From NCBI GenBank assembly GCA_903231505.1, contig CAFBRK010000229.1, forward strand, positions 1 to 57,233: a stretch of 57,233 nucleotides of DNA, read 5' to 3'. Position 1 is the stretch's first letter, and each line of letters begins with the position of its first letter. Below are positions 45,766 through 55,390 of this stretch, piece after piece. The translations under genes were made by a program, and so were the position numbers. This DNA is from Olavius algarvensis associated proteobacterium Delta 3 (GTDB taxonomy: Bacteria > Desulfobacterota > Desulfobacteria > Desulfobacterales > CAFBRK01). The notes beneath the pieces were generated by a model. It saw nothing but the letters and a program-made list of their open reading frames with translations, searched no databases and was not told the DNA's origin.

Positions 45766-46212
45766 AGCGTCACCGGGCGCCCAAGGCAAGGGCAATAGAC
45801 CGAGCGTGGTATGAAACCGCTTCGAAACAGGGAAAATTACCAACGCTGTCCGTGTTGTTTCAACCATCCCTTTGTGCTAATAAAATCGTGGAACGATTTT
45901 ATGAAACGCGACGGTGCCGCTCTAAGGGCGACGGGTTTACCCGCACGCCTGAGGCGCATAACCCTATGGCGGCGCCGGAGGCGACCAGGGTTTATCCGCC
46001 GTCATTCGCCTTCGCCGGAGCCCACGCCAGCTTCTTGAGGGGATGAAAGGGAAATGATGTCGATCTTCTCCCCCTCACCTTGCCTCTCCCACCAGGGGAG
46101 AGGAATAGGTTGAATCCCTGCAGCCCCGGCGAAGGGATTTCCGCCTGAGGCGGACAAGTCCGCTTAGCTTCAACGAACTACAGGGAATATGCAGGTTTAA
46201 AAGCCGTTAAAC
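45766..46212. other. Gene-free spacer with hairpin repeat
   Basis: 447 bases. It contains the first copy of a 35-bp hairpin repeat (45879-45913) and a CCTCTCCCACCAGGGGAGAGG hairpin near 46084-46104, of a kind common in such spacers. No gene is credible. Confidence 0.45.
45879..45913. repeat. 35-bp hairpin repeat, copy 1
   Basis: Arms ATAAAATCGT and ACGATTTTAT with loop GGA, then GAAACGCGACG. Copy 2 is at 55386-55420; only the three loop bases differ (TCT). Confidence 0.75.
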
Positions 46213-47134
46213 ATGACCAAGGAGTCCCCACAAACATCCCACTCGGTATTCCATCTGCTGCTTCAGGGCGATCCCCGGAAGGCCTGGGCCATTCCCGACA
46301 ACTCCGTCCATATGGTATTGACGGCGCCTCCCTGCTGGCCCCTGGAGTGGGAAGGGAATCATCAGGACCCGGGATGGTATACCGAAGACTATAACGACTT
46401 TCTCGGGCATCTTGACCAGGTCTGGGAACAGGTATTTCGCGTGCTGGTGCCCGGCGGCCGTATGGTCTGTGTGGTTGGCGATATCTGGCTGTCCCGCAAA
46501 GATCACGGCCGCCATCGGGTGATCCCGTATGCCGCCGACATCAGCATCCACTGCCGCGACATCGGTTTCGACAATCTCAACCCCATCATCTGGCAGAAAA
46601 GTACGGAAACCAGGCAAAGCCCCGGCAATCCGTCTACCTTTTTAGGCAGCCCCTACGAACCGAACGCCGCGATACGCCAGAATGTCGATTATATTCTCAT
46701 GCAGCGGAAACCGGGGGGGGTACCGTAAACCGACGTCCGAGCAGCGGGAGCGGAGCCGGATCAAAAAAGCGGAGTATCATCGATGGTTCCGGCAGTGCTG
46801 GACCGTCACCGCGGATTCACGGAAAGAGCTGCAAAATCCCTTTCCGCTGCGGATTGCCGAACGGCTCATCCGAATGTTTTCGTTCTGGGGCGATACGGTC
46901 CTGGACCCGTTCTGCGGAACCGGAACCACACTGGTGGCCGCCATGAATTGCCACCGCAGCGGCATCGGCATCGAGCCGAACAGGGACACGTGCCGAGTCG
47001 CCCTAAACCGCGTGCACGAAGCCAGCAATCCGCTGTTCAACACGATCCGTCTCGAATGCCGGCCCATGGCAGAATATGGTGCCCCCATCGTTGATCCGCC
47101 CCCTGATGTTCCGATACACCATCCGGCTGAATAA
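46213..47134 (+). pseudogene. DNA methyltransferase (beta class, N4/N6), frame disrupted at G8 tract
   Basis: Site-specific DNA methyltransferase read in two frames. First part: QGDPRKAWAIPDNSVHMVLTAPPCWPLEW (motif IV as TAPPCW from residue 37 instead of TSPPY) and FDNLNPIIWQKS. It ends after a run of eight G's at 46713-46720, right after IMLQRKPGG-type coding. The second frame resumes GGYRKPTSEQRERSRIKK and has motif I as DPFCGTGTTLVAAM, the circularly permuted beta order (IV before I). One G fewer would restore a single ~306-residue protein. The poly-G tract may be a phase-variable switch or a sequencing error. No restriction gene is adjacent. Confidence 0.82.
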
Positions 47135-47148
47135 CCTCTAAACCGGGG

Positions 47149-48165
47149 ATGACGGGTATGAGAGAACTTCCTGTACTGCTTTTACTTATCGCCGTGACCG
47201 CGGGACCGGCCACTGCTGCCGAGAGCCTGCTGGTCGAAAACGCCTACAAAAATATCAGCCTGTCCGGATACACACGGAGTATTATCCATCAGACAATTTC
47301 CTCGGAAGTCTCCGGAAAAGTGCTTCAGGTGAATTATGATATCGGCCAAGTGATTGGGGAAAAACCCATTATTCAAATCGACCCGACCTTTGTGACATTT
47401 GAAATCGAGACAACCCGTCATGCGATCCGCCGGTTAAACATCGCTCTGAAGAAAAGCGCCTCCAGGGAAGACTTTCTGAAAAAAGAATTCGACAGATTCG
47501 ATGCACTCTATAAAGGCAAGAGCACCGCGCAGAGCCGGCGGGATGCCGCCCTGGAGGAGTATTCACAGGCAACGCTGGAAAGTGAGACGATTTCCGTGGA
47601 AAAATCCGCACAGGAAACGCGTCTCATGGAGCTGATGGAACGAAAACGCCGTCACACGATATCTGCACCCAACGGCTGGATCGTAACGGGAAAGCACGTT
47701 GAAGTCGGTGAAATCATCGCGCCCGACACCCCCCTGGCGGTCGTCGGAGATTACCGACAATTGGTCGTCCCCTTATCGGTCTCGGCAAACGAACTGATCG
47801 CGCTGCAACAATTACCGGAGGAGTTTACCGCCACATTGGATAAGGAGCCGGTCCGGGCGGCCATCAACTGGATCAATCCCGAATTTGACGAGCAAACCCG
47901 AAAATTGGCCATTGAAGTAATCATCCGGAACTTTCACGGTGAAGGGCGCGGCGGGAGGTTTTTTTCCCTGGCGCTCCAGGTCCTGACCGAGGGGCTTCGC
48001 ATCCCCAAAACGGCTGTGATCAATCGCTACGACAATCCGCGAGTGCGGATAAAAGCGACGGACGAAGAAATCAGCGTTCTCGTATTGGGCGAATCCAATG
48101 ATCACGTTATCGTCGCGGACTCGCCCCGCTTGAAGCCGGGTTTGGAGTTAGCAGGGCGCCCGTAA
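47149..48165 (+). CDS. RND efflux periplasmic adaptor (MFP)
   Basis: Membrane-fusion protein, 338 residues, exported: signal segment LLLLIAVTAGPATAAES. Lipoyl/hairpin features: SEVSGKVLQVNYDIGQVIGEK in the first lipoyl half, a helical hairpin (AALEEYSQATLESETISVE), then HTISAPNGWIVTGKHVEVGEI in the second half and a beta-barrel (LVVPLSVSANELIAL). It bridges the RND pump to an outer-membrane channel; no TolC-like gene is in the window. ATG 47158 is an alternative start. The pump gene begins 223 bases downstream, past a repeat. Confidence 0.85.
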   Translation: MTGMRELPVLLLLIAVTAGPATAAESLLVENAYKNISLSGYTRSIIHQTISSEVSGKVLQVNYDIGQVIGEKPIIQIDPTFVTFEIETTRHAIRRLNIALKKSASREDFLKKEFDRFDALYKGKSTAQSRRDAALEEYSQATLESETISVEKSAQETRLMELMERKRRHTISAPNGWIVTGKHVEVGEIIAPDTPLAVVGDYRQLVVPLSVSANELIALQQLPEEFTATLDKEPVRAAINWINPEFDEQTRKLAIEVIIRNFHGEGRGGRFFSLALQVLTEGLRIPKTAVINRYDNPRVRIKATDEEISVLVLGESNDHVIVADSPRLKPGLELAGRP

Positions 48166-48388
48166 CCCCGGAAGTTGCTTCTTCAGGCCAAGCGAGGGCG
48201 TATGCTTTTTTTCCGGCTGTCCGTGTCCGGCCTGTCGTCCTGCTTGTCCTGTTTGTCTTGCTTGTCCTGCTTGCCCCGAGCCTGTCGAAGGGAGCGGCGT
48301 CGAAGGGAGGTCGCTCAAGAGGGGCTCCCGAAAGTGAAAAAGGATCTCTTCGCCGGGATCTCTGTGTCTCTGTGGTAAAGAAGCTGTC
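48166..48388. repeat. Repeat-filled gap between adaptor and pump genes
   Basis: Four 9-bp units of the CTGCTTGTC/CTGTTTGTC kind at 48240-48275, then CCGAGCCTGTCGAAGGG (48276-48292), and the right TIR-end TCTCTGTGTCTCTGTGG at 48358-48374, which falls 15 bases before the pump start codon. Confidence 0.65.
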
Positions 48389-51300
48389 ATGAAACGAATC
48401 GTCGAATACACCATCAAACAGAAGGTCTTCATCAATGTTGTTTTCGTGATTCTGGTGATCGCCGGCGCCTTCTGTGTGTTCACCTCACCACTGGAAAACA
48501 TGCCTGTCGTGGATATGGGCAACGTATTTGTCCACACCGTCTACTATGGGGCTGCAGCCGAAGATGTCGAACAGCTGGTAACGACGAAGATAGAAGAAGC
48601 CCTCGACGGTCTGGAGAACGTCGAATACATCAAATCCGATTCCTACCGGAATTTCTCTTCCATCAATGTGAAATTCATAGATGACTCGGACTATCGAACT
48701 CTCTACGATGAACTGCGATTTCGGGTCCTCAATGCCCGGGACGAACTGCCCTCGGGCGCCGACGAACCCACCTTTACCTATGTCGACACCAATGAGTGGC
48801 TCCCCGTTATTGTGGTCAACATCACCGGTGATTTACCACGACGCAGTTTGAAGCTGTACGCGGAAGAACTGCGCGTTCGGCTTCTGAATATCGCCGACGT
48901 TCGGGACGCGACAATCGAAGGGGAGTACACGGAAGAATTTCATGTATCGGTAGACCTGGGAAAACTCCGCGCGTTCGGAATCACCTTCAGCCAGGTAGTC
49001 CAGGCGATCCGCTCTGCCAATACCAAAATACCCACCGGGAGATACCGGAAAGGCAATGTCGAATATATGCTCGATGCCGGTCGGCGGCTCGACTCTCAGC
49101 GATCGGTGCTCGATATCGTGGTGCGCCGGGACGGCGACGGCAATTTCGTTCGGGTCCGCGATCTGGTCACCACCGCACGGATGAGCCACAGAGATCCAAC
49201 CATGATTCCCTCCGCCAACGGTGAGAACGCCATCCGATTGCGGGTCACCAAAGAGTTGAACGGAAATTCCGTGGCGATTTCCGATCGTGTCAAGGAGGTG
49301 GCCCGGGATTTCGAAGCCTTGCACCGGGCAGACGGCGTTCGGGTCGTTTTCACCAACGACTCGATCATCGAAATCAATGATTCCCTCAACACCCTGGGCG
49401 GCAACCTGCTTCTCGGGATGACGCTGGTCATCATTGTACTGTGGCTGACGCTGGGCTTTCGAAATGCGCTCATCACGTCTGTGGGGATTCCCTTTGCATT
49501 TCTTTGTGCCATCATCCTGATGAAAATCACCGGTGTCTCTCTGAACACCATCAGTCTCTTTGCCTTTGTGCTGGTGACCGGCATTATGGTCGATGACGCG
49601 GTCATCATCATGGAGAATATTTTCCGCCATCTTCAAATGGGAAAAGCCAAAACAACGGCAGTGATCGACGGCACGGCAGAGGTCATGCTCCCGGTGATCA
49701 GCTCGGCCCTGACAACGATTTTGGCGTTTATCCCCATGCTGATCATGACCGGAAGCACCGGTGACTTTTTTTCCTACATCCCCAAGACCGTCACATACGC
49801 TCTTGTGGCCTCGCTTTTGGAGGCTCTGTTCATCCTGCCGATCCATGTTCTCGATTGGGGCCCGAAACAGGTTCCGGCAACCGTCGCCGACGAGGATGAA
49901 TCAGATCCGTTCCACCACCTGCAAACCGGACTGTTCGCGCCTTTATGGAAACTTTACCGGCGCCTGGTGGAATGGATCCTCAATCACAAAGTCATCACGT
50001 TCACCGGAATGACGATTCTTCTCTTTTCCGCTTTAGGGATCCTGATCCTCTCGGTCACCGGTATTGTCCCCCTGATTCGCGTCGAGTTCTTTCCGGGCAA
50101 TTACTTCCGATATCATGTCACCGTCCTGGCTCCGGTGGGAACCGCCATTGAACAAACCGACAGGATGGTCCGGCACATTTCAAAAGAGATATTGGCGCTG
50201 GGTCCAGCCCAGGCAGAATCTGTATCCGGAAGTGCCGGTTTTTATGAGGATGAGGATTACGTGCGGCACACCGGAAACAACTTCGGGCAACTGGTAATCA
50301 CCCTCCCGGAGAAACGGGACCAGGATTTTCCGGAAAATCCGGGCAACGACCCCATGGTCCACCTGGGTTTTATGCGGAATCGGTTGCAGCGACTCGTGCA
50401 AGACACCTACCCGGACCGTGAAAACCGGCCCTTGGTTCGGGTGTTCGAAGAGCAGGATGGCCCGCCCACGGGTAAGGCCGTCAATATTCGCGTGACCGCC
50501 GTCACCCTGGAGCATGCTCTGCAAGGCAGCGATCAGCTTCTGGCCTATATGCGTCGCGAACCGGAGCTGGACGATCTTATCGATCTAACCGACGATCGCC
50601 CGGAGTTTCACAAAACCTTTGTGTATCAGCCGAAACTCGAAAAAGCCTTCGAGTATGGACTCCGCCCCGGGGACATCACCGGCATGGTGGCAGGTGCCCT
50701 CAATGGCCAGTATGCCGGCGAGTTCCGCTCCGTAGATGAAGAGGTCGACCTGCTGGTGCGAATTGCCCGAAGGGACGACCCGGGCAACGTTACCGGCGCC
50801 GGCTTGGAAACTCCCTACGACATCCTGGATGTGCCGATCATCGAAGACAGCGCGTCTCCGATTCGTCTCGTGGATCTGGTGGATCTCAGCTTTCAGGGGG
50901 AACCGAATGTCCGCACCCGATACAAAGGCAAGCCGACGATTACCATCACGGCGAACATTCGCGACGGCAGCAAGCTGTCACCGGCAAGAGTACAGGTACT
51001 GACGAGCACATACTTCAGATCGACGCCGGATTTCTCCCAATGGGTGTCCCTGTCGTTCGGGGGGGAGTTCGAATCGACCAGCAAGTCCTACACATCCCTT
51101 ACATTCGCCTTCTTTATCGCCCTTCTGGGAATCTATCTCGTGTTGGCGTCCCAGTTCCGGGACTACCTCCAGCCGGTCATCATCATATCGGCAGTGCCGT
51201 TTGCCTTGATCGGGGTGGTGATGGGCCTTTTTATTACGCGCACCACCTTTACCGTGGGGAGCTTTCTGGCTATTGTCGGACTCACCGGTCTGGTGGTGAA

Positions 51301-51673
51301 CGATTCCCTGCTTCTGATCGATTTCATGAACGTCCGGCGCCGCCAGGGGAAACCCATGCGCAACGCCGTCATCGAAGCCTGCGCCGCGCGGATGCGCCCC
51401 GTGCTGATCACCACCGTTACGACCATGCTCGGACTGCTGCCCATGGCCATCGGTATTCCCAGCCGATCCATATCCTGGGCCCCGATGGCAACGGCATTTG
51501 TCGCCGGTCTTTCCAGCGCCACCATCCTGACGCTTCTCATAACGCCGGCCAACTACGAGCTGTTCGAGAATTTCAAGGACAGGTTTCAAAAACTCGGCCG
51601 CCTGGCGTTTTCCTGGAAACCGTTCTCTTATAACGTCAAAGATCTGCATCAGGACAGGAAGCAGGCTGAATGA
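48389..51673 (+). CDS. RND-family efflux pump (AcrB-like)
   Basis: Inner-membrane proton-driven exporter of 1094 residues. Typical RND layout: TM1 (VFINVVFVILVIAGAFCVF), a large periplasmic loop, TM2-6 including the proton-relay Asp pair in GIMVDDAVIIMEN, a second loop, then TM7-12 (LTFAFFIALLGIYLVLASQF, GSFLAIVGLTGLVVNDSLLLIDF, TTVTTMLGLLPMAIG). Belongs to the HAE-1-like or multidrug class, substrate unknown. It follows the adaptor gene and its stop overlaps the start of a radical SAM gene by 4 bases, an unusual partner. Confidence 0.92.
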   Translation: MKRIVEYTIKQKVFINVVFVILVIAGAFCVFTSPLENMPVVDMGNVFVHTVYYGAAAEDVEQLVTTKIEEALDGLENVEYIKSDSYRNFSSINVKFIDDSDYRTLYDELRFRVLNARDELPSGADEPTFTYVDTNEWLPVIVVNITGDLPRRSLKLYAEELRVRLLNIADVRDATIEGEYTEEFHVSVDLGKLRAFGITFSQVVQAIRSANTKIPTGRYRKGNVEYMLDAGRRLDSQRSVLDIVVRRDGDGNFVRVRDLVTTARMSHRDPTMIPSANGENAIRLRVTKELNGNSVAISDRVKEVARDFEALHRADGVRVVFTNDSIIEINDSLNTLGGNLLLGMTLVIIVLWLTLGFRNALITSVGIPFAFLCAIILMKITGVSLNTISLFAFVLVTGIMVDDAVIIMENIFRHLQMGKAKTTAVIDGTAEVMLPVISSALTTILAFIPMLIMTGSTGDFFSYIPKTVTYALVASLLEALFILPIHVLDWGPKQVPATVADEDESDPFHHLQTGLFAPLWKLYRRLVEWILNHKVITFTGMTILLFSALGILILSVTGIVPLIRVEFFPGNYFRYHVTVLAPVGTAIEQTDRMVRHISKEILALGPAQAESVSGSAGFYEDEDYVRHTGNNFGQLVITLPEKRDQDFPENPGNDPMVHLGFMRNRLQRLVQDTYPDRENRPLVRVFEEQDGPPTGKAVNIRVTAVTLEHALQGSDQLLAYMRREPELDDLIDLTDDRPEFHKTFVYQPKLEKAFEYGLRPGDITGMVAGALNGQYAGEFRSVDEEVDLLVRIARRDDPGNVTGAGLETPYDILDVPIIEDSASPIRLVDLVDLSFQGEPNVRTRYKGKPTITITANIRDGSKLSPARVQVLTSTYFRSTPDFSQWVSLSFGGEFESTSKSYTSLTFAFFIALLGIYLVLASQFRDYLQPVIIISAVPFALIGVVMGLFITRTTFTVGSFLAIVGLTGLVVNDSLLLIDFMNVRRRQGKPMRNAVIEACAARMRPVLITTVTTMLGLLPMAIGIPSRSISWAPMATAFVAGLSSATILTLLITPANYELFENFKDRFQKLGRLAFSWKPFSYNVKDLHQDRKQAE

Positions 51674-52839
51674 TGGAACCTGCCACGTCATCACTACATT
51701 TTGAACAGGGCCCGATCCGGCCGCCCAACGAGGCCCGGAGCCTGCTGCTCCGATTCACACGCAACTGCCTATGGAACAGGTGCATGTTCTGTCCGGTTTA
51801 CAAGCGCCGCAAATTTTCGCTGCGCTCCGTAGAAGACATCCGGGCCGACATTGAGACCGCCAGAATCATCTCCGATGACATCACCGCCGTCTCTGTGGAT
51901 CTCGGATACAATGGGTCGGTCACCGACGCTGTGATCAGCCGCATCCTCAATACTCCCGAAATAAGTACCTCCTATCGAAGCGTCGCCCTGTGGCGATACT
52001 ACGGGACCGGCGCCTGTTTTTTGCAGGACGCCGACAATCTGATCATGAAAACCGACGACCTGGTGGAGGTCCTTTGCTTTCTGCGGGAAACCTTTCCGGA
52101 AGTCCGGCGGGTCACCACCTATACCCGATCCAGAACCGTCATCCGCAAATCCATCGAGAACCTCCTGCGCATCCGTGAGGCCGGTCTGGACAGAATCCAT
52201 ATCGGGCTCGAAAGCGGCAGCGATGCGGTCCTCAAGTTTATGAAAAAGGGGGTTACGGCCGCCCAGCATATCCAGGCCGGGCATAATGCTCTGGCGGCCG
52301 GGATGGAACTCTCCGAGTACGTGATGCCGGGCCTTGGCGGGAAGAAACTGTGGCGGATCCACGCCGAGGAGACCGCACGGGTGCTCAATCAGATCAATCC
52401 CCATTTCATCCGCCTCCGGAGTTTACGGGTGCCCAAACGGGTCCCATTATATGAAAAGCTCCAGAACGGATCTTTCCGAATGCAGACCGACGACCATCTG
52501 GTACGGGAGATCGGAGTCTTTATTTCCGGGCTCGAGAACATTACCAGTACCATCACCAGCGACCATTTCATGAATCTGCTGGAAGATGTTTCGGGGACCC
52601 TTCCGGAAGACAAACAACCCATGCTGGATGTCATCCAGGGGTATCTGAACCTTTCCGCCCGAGACCGTATGATCTACCGGATCGGCCGGCGGGGCGGCGC
52701 CTTCCGTTCCACCTCCGACCTGACCCGGGACCCTGAAACAGTAAACAGAATCGAAACCCTCATCTCCGAAGTGGAAGCGCAAGACGGGGTGGCGGGTGTG
52801 GAACAGCTCATCGCCGAGATGGTCGACCAGTATGTGTAA
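51670..52839 (+). CDS. Radical SAM protein, CX4CX2C-type
   Basis: 389 residues, cytoplasmic. Radical SAM 4Fe-4S site NCLWNRCMFC: C33, C38, C41, a CX4CX2C spacing rather than CX3CX2C. TIM-barrel pieces: VSVDLGYNGSVTDAVI, TYTRSRTVIRKSIENLL and DRIHIGLESGSDAVLKFMKKG (the GLESGSD motif of Elp3/HemN-like members), then GGKKLWRIHAEETARVLNQI. Overlaps the RND gene by 4 bases (ATGA), so cotranslated. Natural reaction unknown; modification of an exported compound is a guess. Confidence 0.85.
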   Translation: MMEPATSSLHFEQGPIRPPNEARSLLLRFTRNCLWNRCMFCPVYKRRKFSLRSVEDIRADIETARIISDDITAVSVDLGYNGSVTDAVISRILNTPEISTSYRSVALWRYYGTGACFLQDADNLIMKTDDLVEVLCFLRETFPEVRRVTTYTRSRTVIRKSIENLLRIREAGLDRIHIGLESGSDAVLKFMKKGVTAAQHIQAGHNALAAGMELSEYVMPGLGGKKLWRIHAEETARVLNQINPHFIRLRSLRVPKRVPLYEKLQNGSFRMQTDDHLVREIGVFISGLENITSTITSDHFMNLLEDVSGTLPEDKQPMLDVIQGYLNLSARDRMIYRIGRRGGAFRSTSDLTRDPETVNRIETLISEVEAQDGVAGVEQLIAEMVDQYV

Positions 52840-52892
52840 TCCTTCGATGGGCTCAACGGATCCGTCATTGAATCCGAGGGAGGGCTCGTGCC

Positions 52893-54269
52893 GTGAACAT
52901 CGAAACCATCGTTGCCGACCAGAACGAATTTTATAGATCCGGTGCCACACGACCATTGGCGTTTCGCCGGAAACAGCTCCAGCGCCTGAAAGACGCCATT
53001 CATCGAAGCGAAGCGAAGATTTTCGAGGCACTCCACCGGGACCTTGCGAAATCCTCTTATGAAGCCTATCTGTCCGAGGTGGGATTCGTACTGGATGAAA
53101 TCCGGTTTACCCTGCCCCGCCTGTCCAGATGGATGAAATCCCGACGGGTCCGGACACCCCTCCTCGGTTTTCCGGGAGCCAGTCGAAGAATTCCGGAGCC
53201 ATACGGCCAAGTCCTGATCATTGCGCCCTGGAATTACCCCTTTCAACTGGCGATATCGCCCTTGATCGGGGCTGTTGCCGCCGGCAATTGCTGTGTGGTC
53301 AAACCTTCCGAGCTGTCACCCCGGACCTCTGCTGTCCTGGCCGGGATCGTTCGGGATACGTTTCCACCGGAATATGTAACGGTTGTGGAGGGAGGCCCGG
53401 AGGCCAGCATCGCACTCCTTGAAACCCGGTTCGACAAAATCTTTTTTACCGGAAGCACCCGCATCGGCCGTAAGGTGATGACAGCCGCTGCCCGCCATTT
53501 AACACCGGTCACCCTGGAATTGGGCGGCAAAAGCCCCTGCATCGTGGCCGAGGATGCCGACCTGCCCCTGGCTTCCCGCCGGATTGTCTCGGGCAAATTC
53601 ATGAACACCGGGCAGACCTGCATCGCACCGGATTTCCTGCTGGTTCACAAAGCAATCAAGGAACCGCTGCTGGCGAAAATCCTTTCCGATATCAAGAGCT
53701 TCTTCGGTGATACGCCCCGACTCAGCCCCGACTATGGACGGATCATCAGCCGGCAGCATTTCGACCGGCTTGCCGGTCTGATGGATGGGTGCAGGGGAAC
53801 CATCATTACCGGAGGGGACCGGGATCGAGAAACCCGTTACATGGCACCCACCGTTCTGGATAACGTGGAATGGGACGATCCCATCATGGAAGAAGAAATT
53901 TTCGGTCCGCTGCTCCCGGTGATGAGATTTGACCGGATCGCATCCATACAGAAAGAGATTTCACAGCGCCCGAAACCCCTGGCGCTCTACCTGTTCACCA
54001 AAAACCGGAAAACCGAACATCAACTGGTGACCAACCTGTCATTTGGCGGGGGCTGCATCAACGACACCCTGCTGCACATTGCAACCCCCTATCTCCCTTT
54101 CGGTGGCGTTGGAGACAGTGGAACCGGGCAATACCACGGCAAGGCCAGCTTCGACACCTTCAGCCACACCAAGAGTGTGATGAAGCGATATTTCCTCCCG
54201 GAGCCACCCGTACGGTATCCACCCTATGGCAAGCGCTCCAGCCGGCTGTTGCGCTGGCTGCTGCGATAA
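52893..54269 (+). CDS. Aldehyde dehydrogenase (class 3-like)
   Basis: NAD(P)-dependent aldehyde oxidation to the acid, 458 residues, class 3 or fatty-aldehyde type. Marks: FDKIFFTGSTRIGRKVM (coenzyme loop), VTLELGGKSP (general-base Glu), catalytic C243 in NTGQTCIAPD, and EEEIFGPLLPVMRF. The C-terminus is basic and hydrophobic (RLLRWLLR), as in membrane-associated class 3 enzymes. It lies 53 bases after the radical SAM gene, so it may be in the same transcript. GTG or ATG choices upstream are not better supported. Confidence 0.9.
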   Translation: MNIETIVADQNEFYRSGATRPLAFRRKQLQRLKDAIHRSEAKIFEALHRDLAKSSYEAYLSEVGFVLDEIRFTLPRLSRWMKSRRVRTPLLGFPGASRRIPEPYGQVLIIAPWNYPFQLAISPLIGAVAAGNCCVVKPSELSPRTSAVLAGIVRDTFPPEYVTVVEGGPEASIALLETRFDKIFFTGSTRIGRKVMTAAARHLTPVTLELGGKSPCIVAEDADLPLASRRIVSGKFMNTGQTCIAPDFLLVHKAIKEPLLAKILSDIKSFFGDTPRLSPDYGRIISRQHFDRLAGLMDGCRGTIITGGDRDRETRYMAPTVLDNVEWDDPIMEEEIFGPLLPVMRFDRIASIQKEISQRPKPLALYLFTKNRKTEHQLVTNLSFGGGCINDTLLHIATPYLPFGGVGDSGTGQYHGKASFDTFSHTKSVMKRYFLPEPPVRYPPYGKRSSRLLRWLLR

Positions 54270-54330
54270 TTTAGGGTCATAGCAATGTTTCCTTGGAAGG
54301 GTCGTGAGAAGGGCAATTCCTGAAACCAGT

Positions 54331-54410
54331 GATCAACGCAGAGACGCCAAGCGCGCAGAGAAGATATCGATTTTCCGGAATCCCTGGGAGGGGGATTCTG
54401 GAAAAGGGAT
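54331..54410. repeat. Left half of a TIR-type element
   Basis: AACGCAGAGACGCCAAGCGC near 54334-54353 and a hairpin 54371-54384/54392-54405 with the shared core GAATCCC...GGGATTC (one G-U type mismatch). No matching right end was found, so it looks like a solo or truncated copy. Confidence 0.6.
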
Positions 54411-54508
54411 GCCTCAGGACGGGATTATATTTCATCATGCTTTGACAGGCGCTGTATATAGAAGTTACCGTCGTTGTCGCAAGGACAAGCCGCCTCTTGG
54501 TCGCTTCA

Positions 54509-54566
54509 GCCGGTACGGTGCCCGGCCCTACATTGCGGCTTTCGTAGGGCCGGGCACCGTACCGGC
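54509..54566. repeat. REP-like hairpin (copy 2), 23-bp perfect arms
   Basis: Arms at 54509-54531 and 54544-54566 (GCCGGTACGGTGCCCGG...) are perfect inverses with a 12-base loop ATTGCGGCTTTC. It lies 89 bases before lutA. It could also act as a transcription pause or end for the aldehyde dehydrogenase transcript. Confidence 0.8.
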
Positions 54567-54655
54567 CCAGAAGTAACGATATTAACGCATCCTTCGAATC
54601 AGAGCAGGATTTCAGCAATGGACCTTACTACGACACCGGAACATAATGCCAAATA

Positions 54656-55390
54656 ATGTCAACTGTCCAAAACCAAATAATCACTCTGTTCATCCCGTGC
54701 CTCATTGACACGTTTTATCCGAACGTTGGCGAGGCGGTCGTCCGGGTTTTCAGAAAACTCGGCGTGGGCGTTCGTTATCCGGAGGCTCAGACATGCTGCG
54801 GTCAGCCGGCGTTCAATGCAGGTTACCGGAAAGAAGCACGGAGCGCTGCCCGTCATTTCATCGATGTGTTCGCCGGCACCGATCCGATCGTCTGTCCGTC
54901 CGGTTCCTGTGTGAGCATGGTCCGGAATCACTACCCGGAACTGTTTCGGAACGACCCGGCCATTTTCCCCCGGGCATTGGATGTGGGCGCTCGGACCTTC
55001 GAATTCTCCGAGTACCTGGTGGATCAACTGGGAGTCGAAGACGTTGGGGCCGAAGGACGGGGTCGGGTGGTGTACCACGACTCATGTCACCTGCTGAGAG
55101 GCCTGAGGATTCAACACCAGCCCCGGGAGCTTCTGCGGCAGATCCGGGGCATCGAATTCGTGGAAATGGACAATGCCGACTACTGTTGCGGATTCGGCGG
55201 CAGCTTCTCGGTGACGTACCCGGCCATCTCCACTGCCATGGTGGAAGATAAGGTGCGCCATATCGTGGACGCACGGGCCGATACGGTGGTGGCGGCCGAC
55301 ATGGGATGCTTGATGAACATACAGGGGATGCTCCACCGCAAAAACCTGCCGGTACAGGCGAAGCACATCGCCCAGATGCTGGCCGAATAA
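54656..55390 (+). CDS. lutA: LutA-like (Fe-S)-binding protein
   Basis: Cytoplasmic subunit of the LutABC-type L-lactate oxidation complex or a related CCG-domain protein, 244 residues. Two cysteine-rich CCG modules: FIPCLIDTFYP...TCCGQPAFNAG in the first half and YHDSCHLLRG...DYCCGFGGSFSV in the second. LutA/YkgE needs LutB (next gene) and LutC; LutC is not seen. The ATG at 54656 has no strong ribosome site. The stop TAA lies within the 35-bp hairpin repeat. A glycolate-oxidase or heterodisulfide-like role is possible. Confidence 0.85.
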   Translation: MSTVQNQIITLFIPCLIDTFYPNVGEAVVRVFRKLGVGVRYPEAQTCCGQPAFNAGYRKEARSAARHFIDVFAGTDPIVCPSGSCVSMVRNHYPELFRNDPAIFPRALDVGARTFEFSEYLVDQLGVEDVGAEGRGRVVYHDSCHLLRGLRIQHQPRELLRQIRGIEFVEMDNADYCCGFGGSFSVTYPAISTAMVEDKVRHIVDARADTVVAADMGCLMNIQGMLHRKNLPVQAKHIAQMLAE

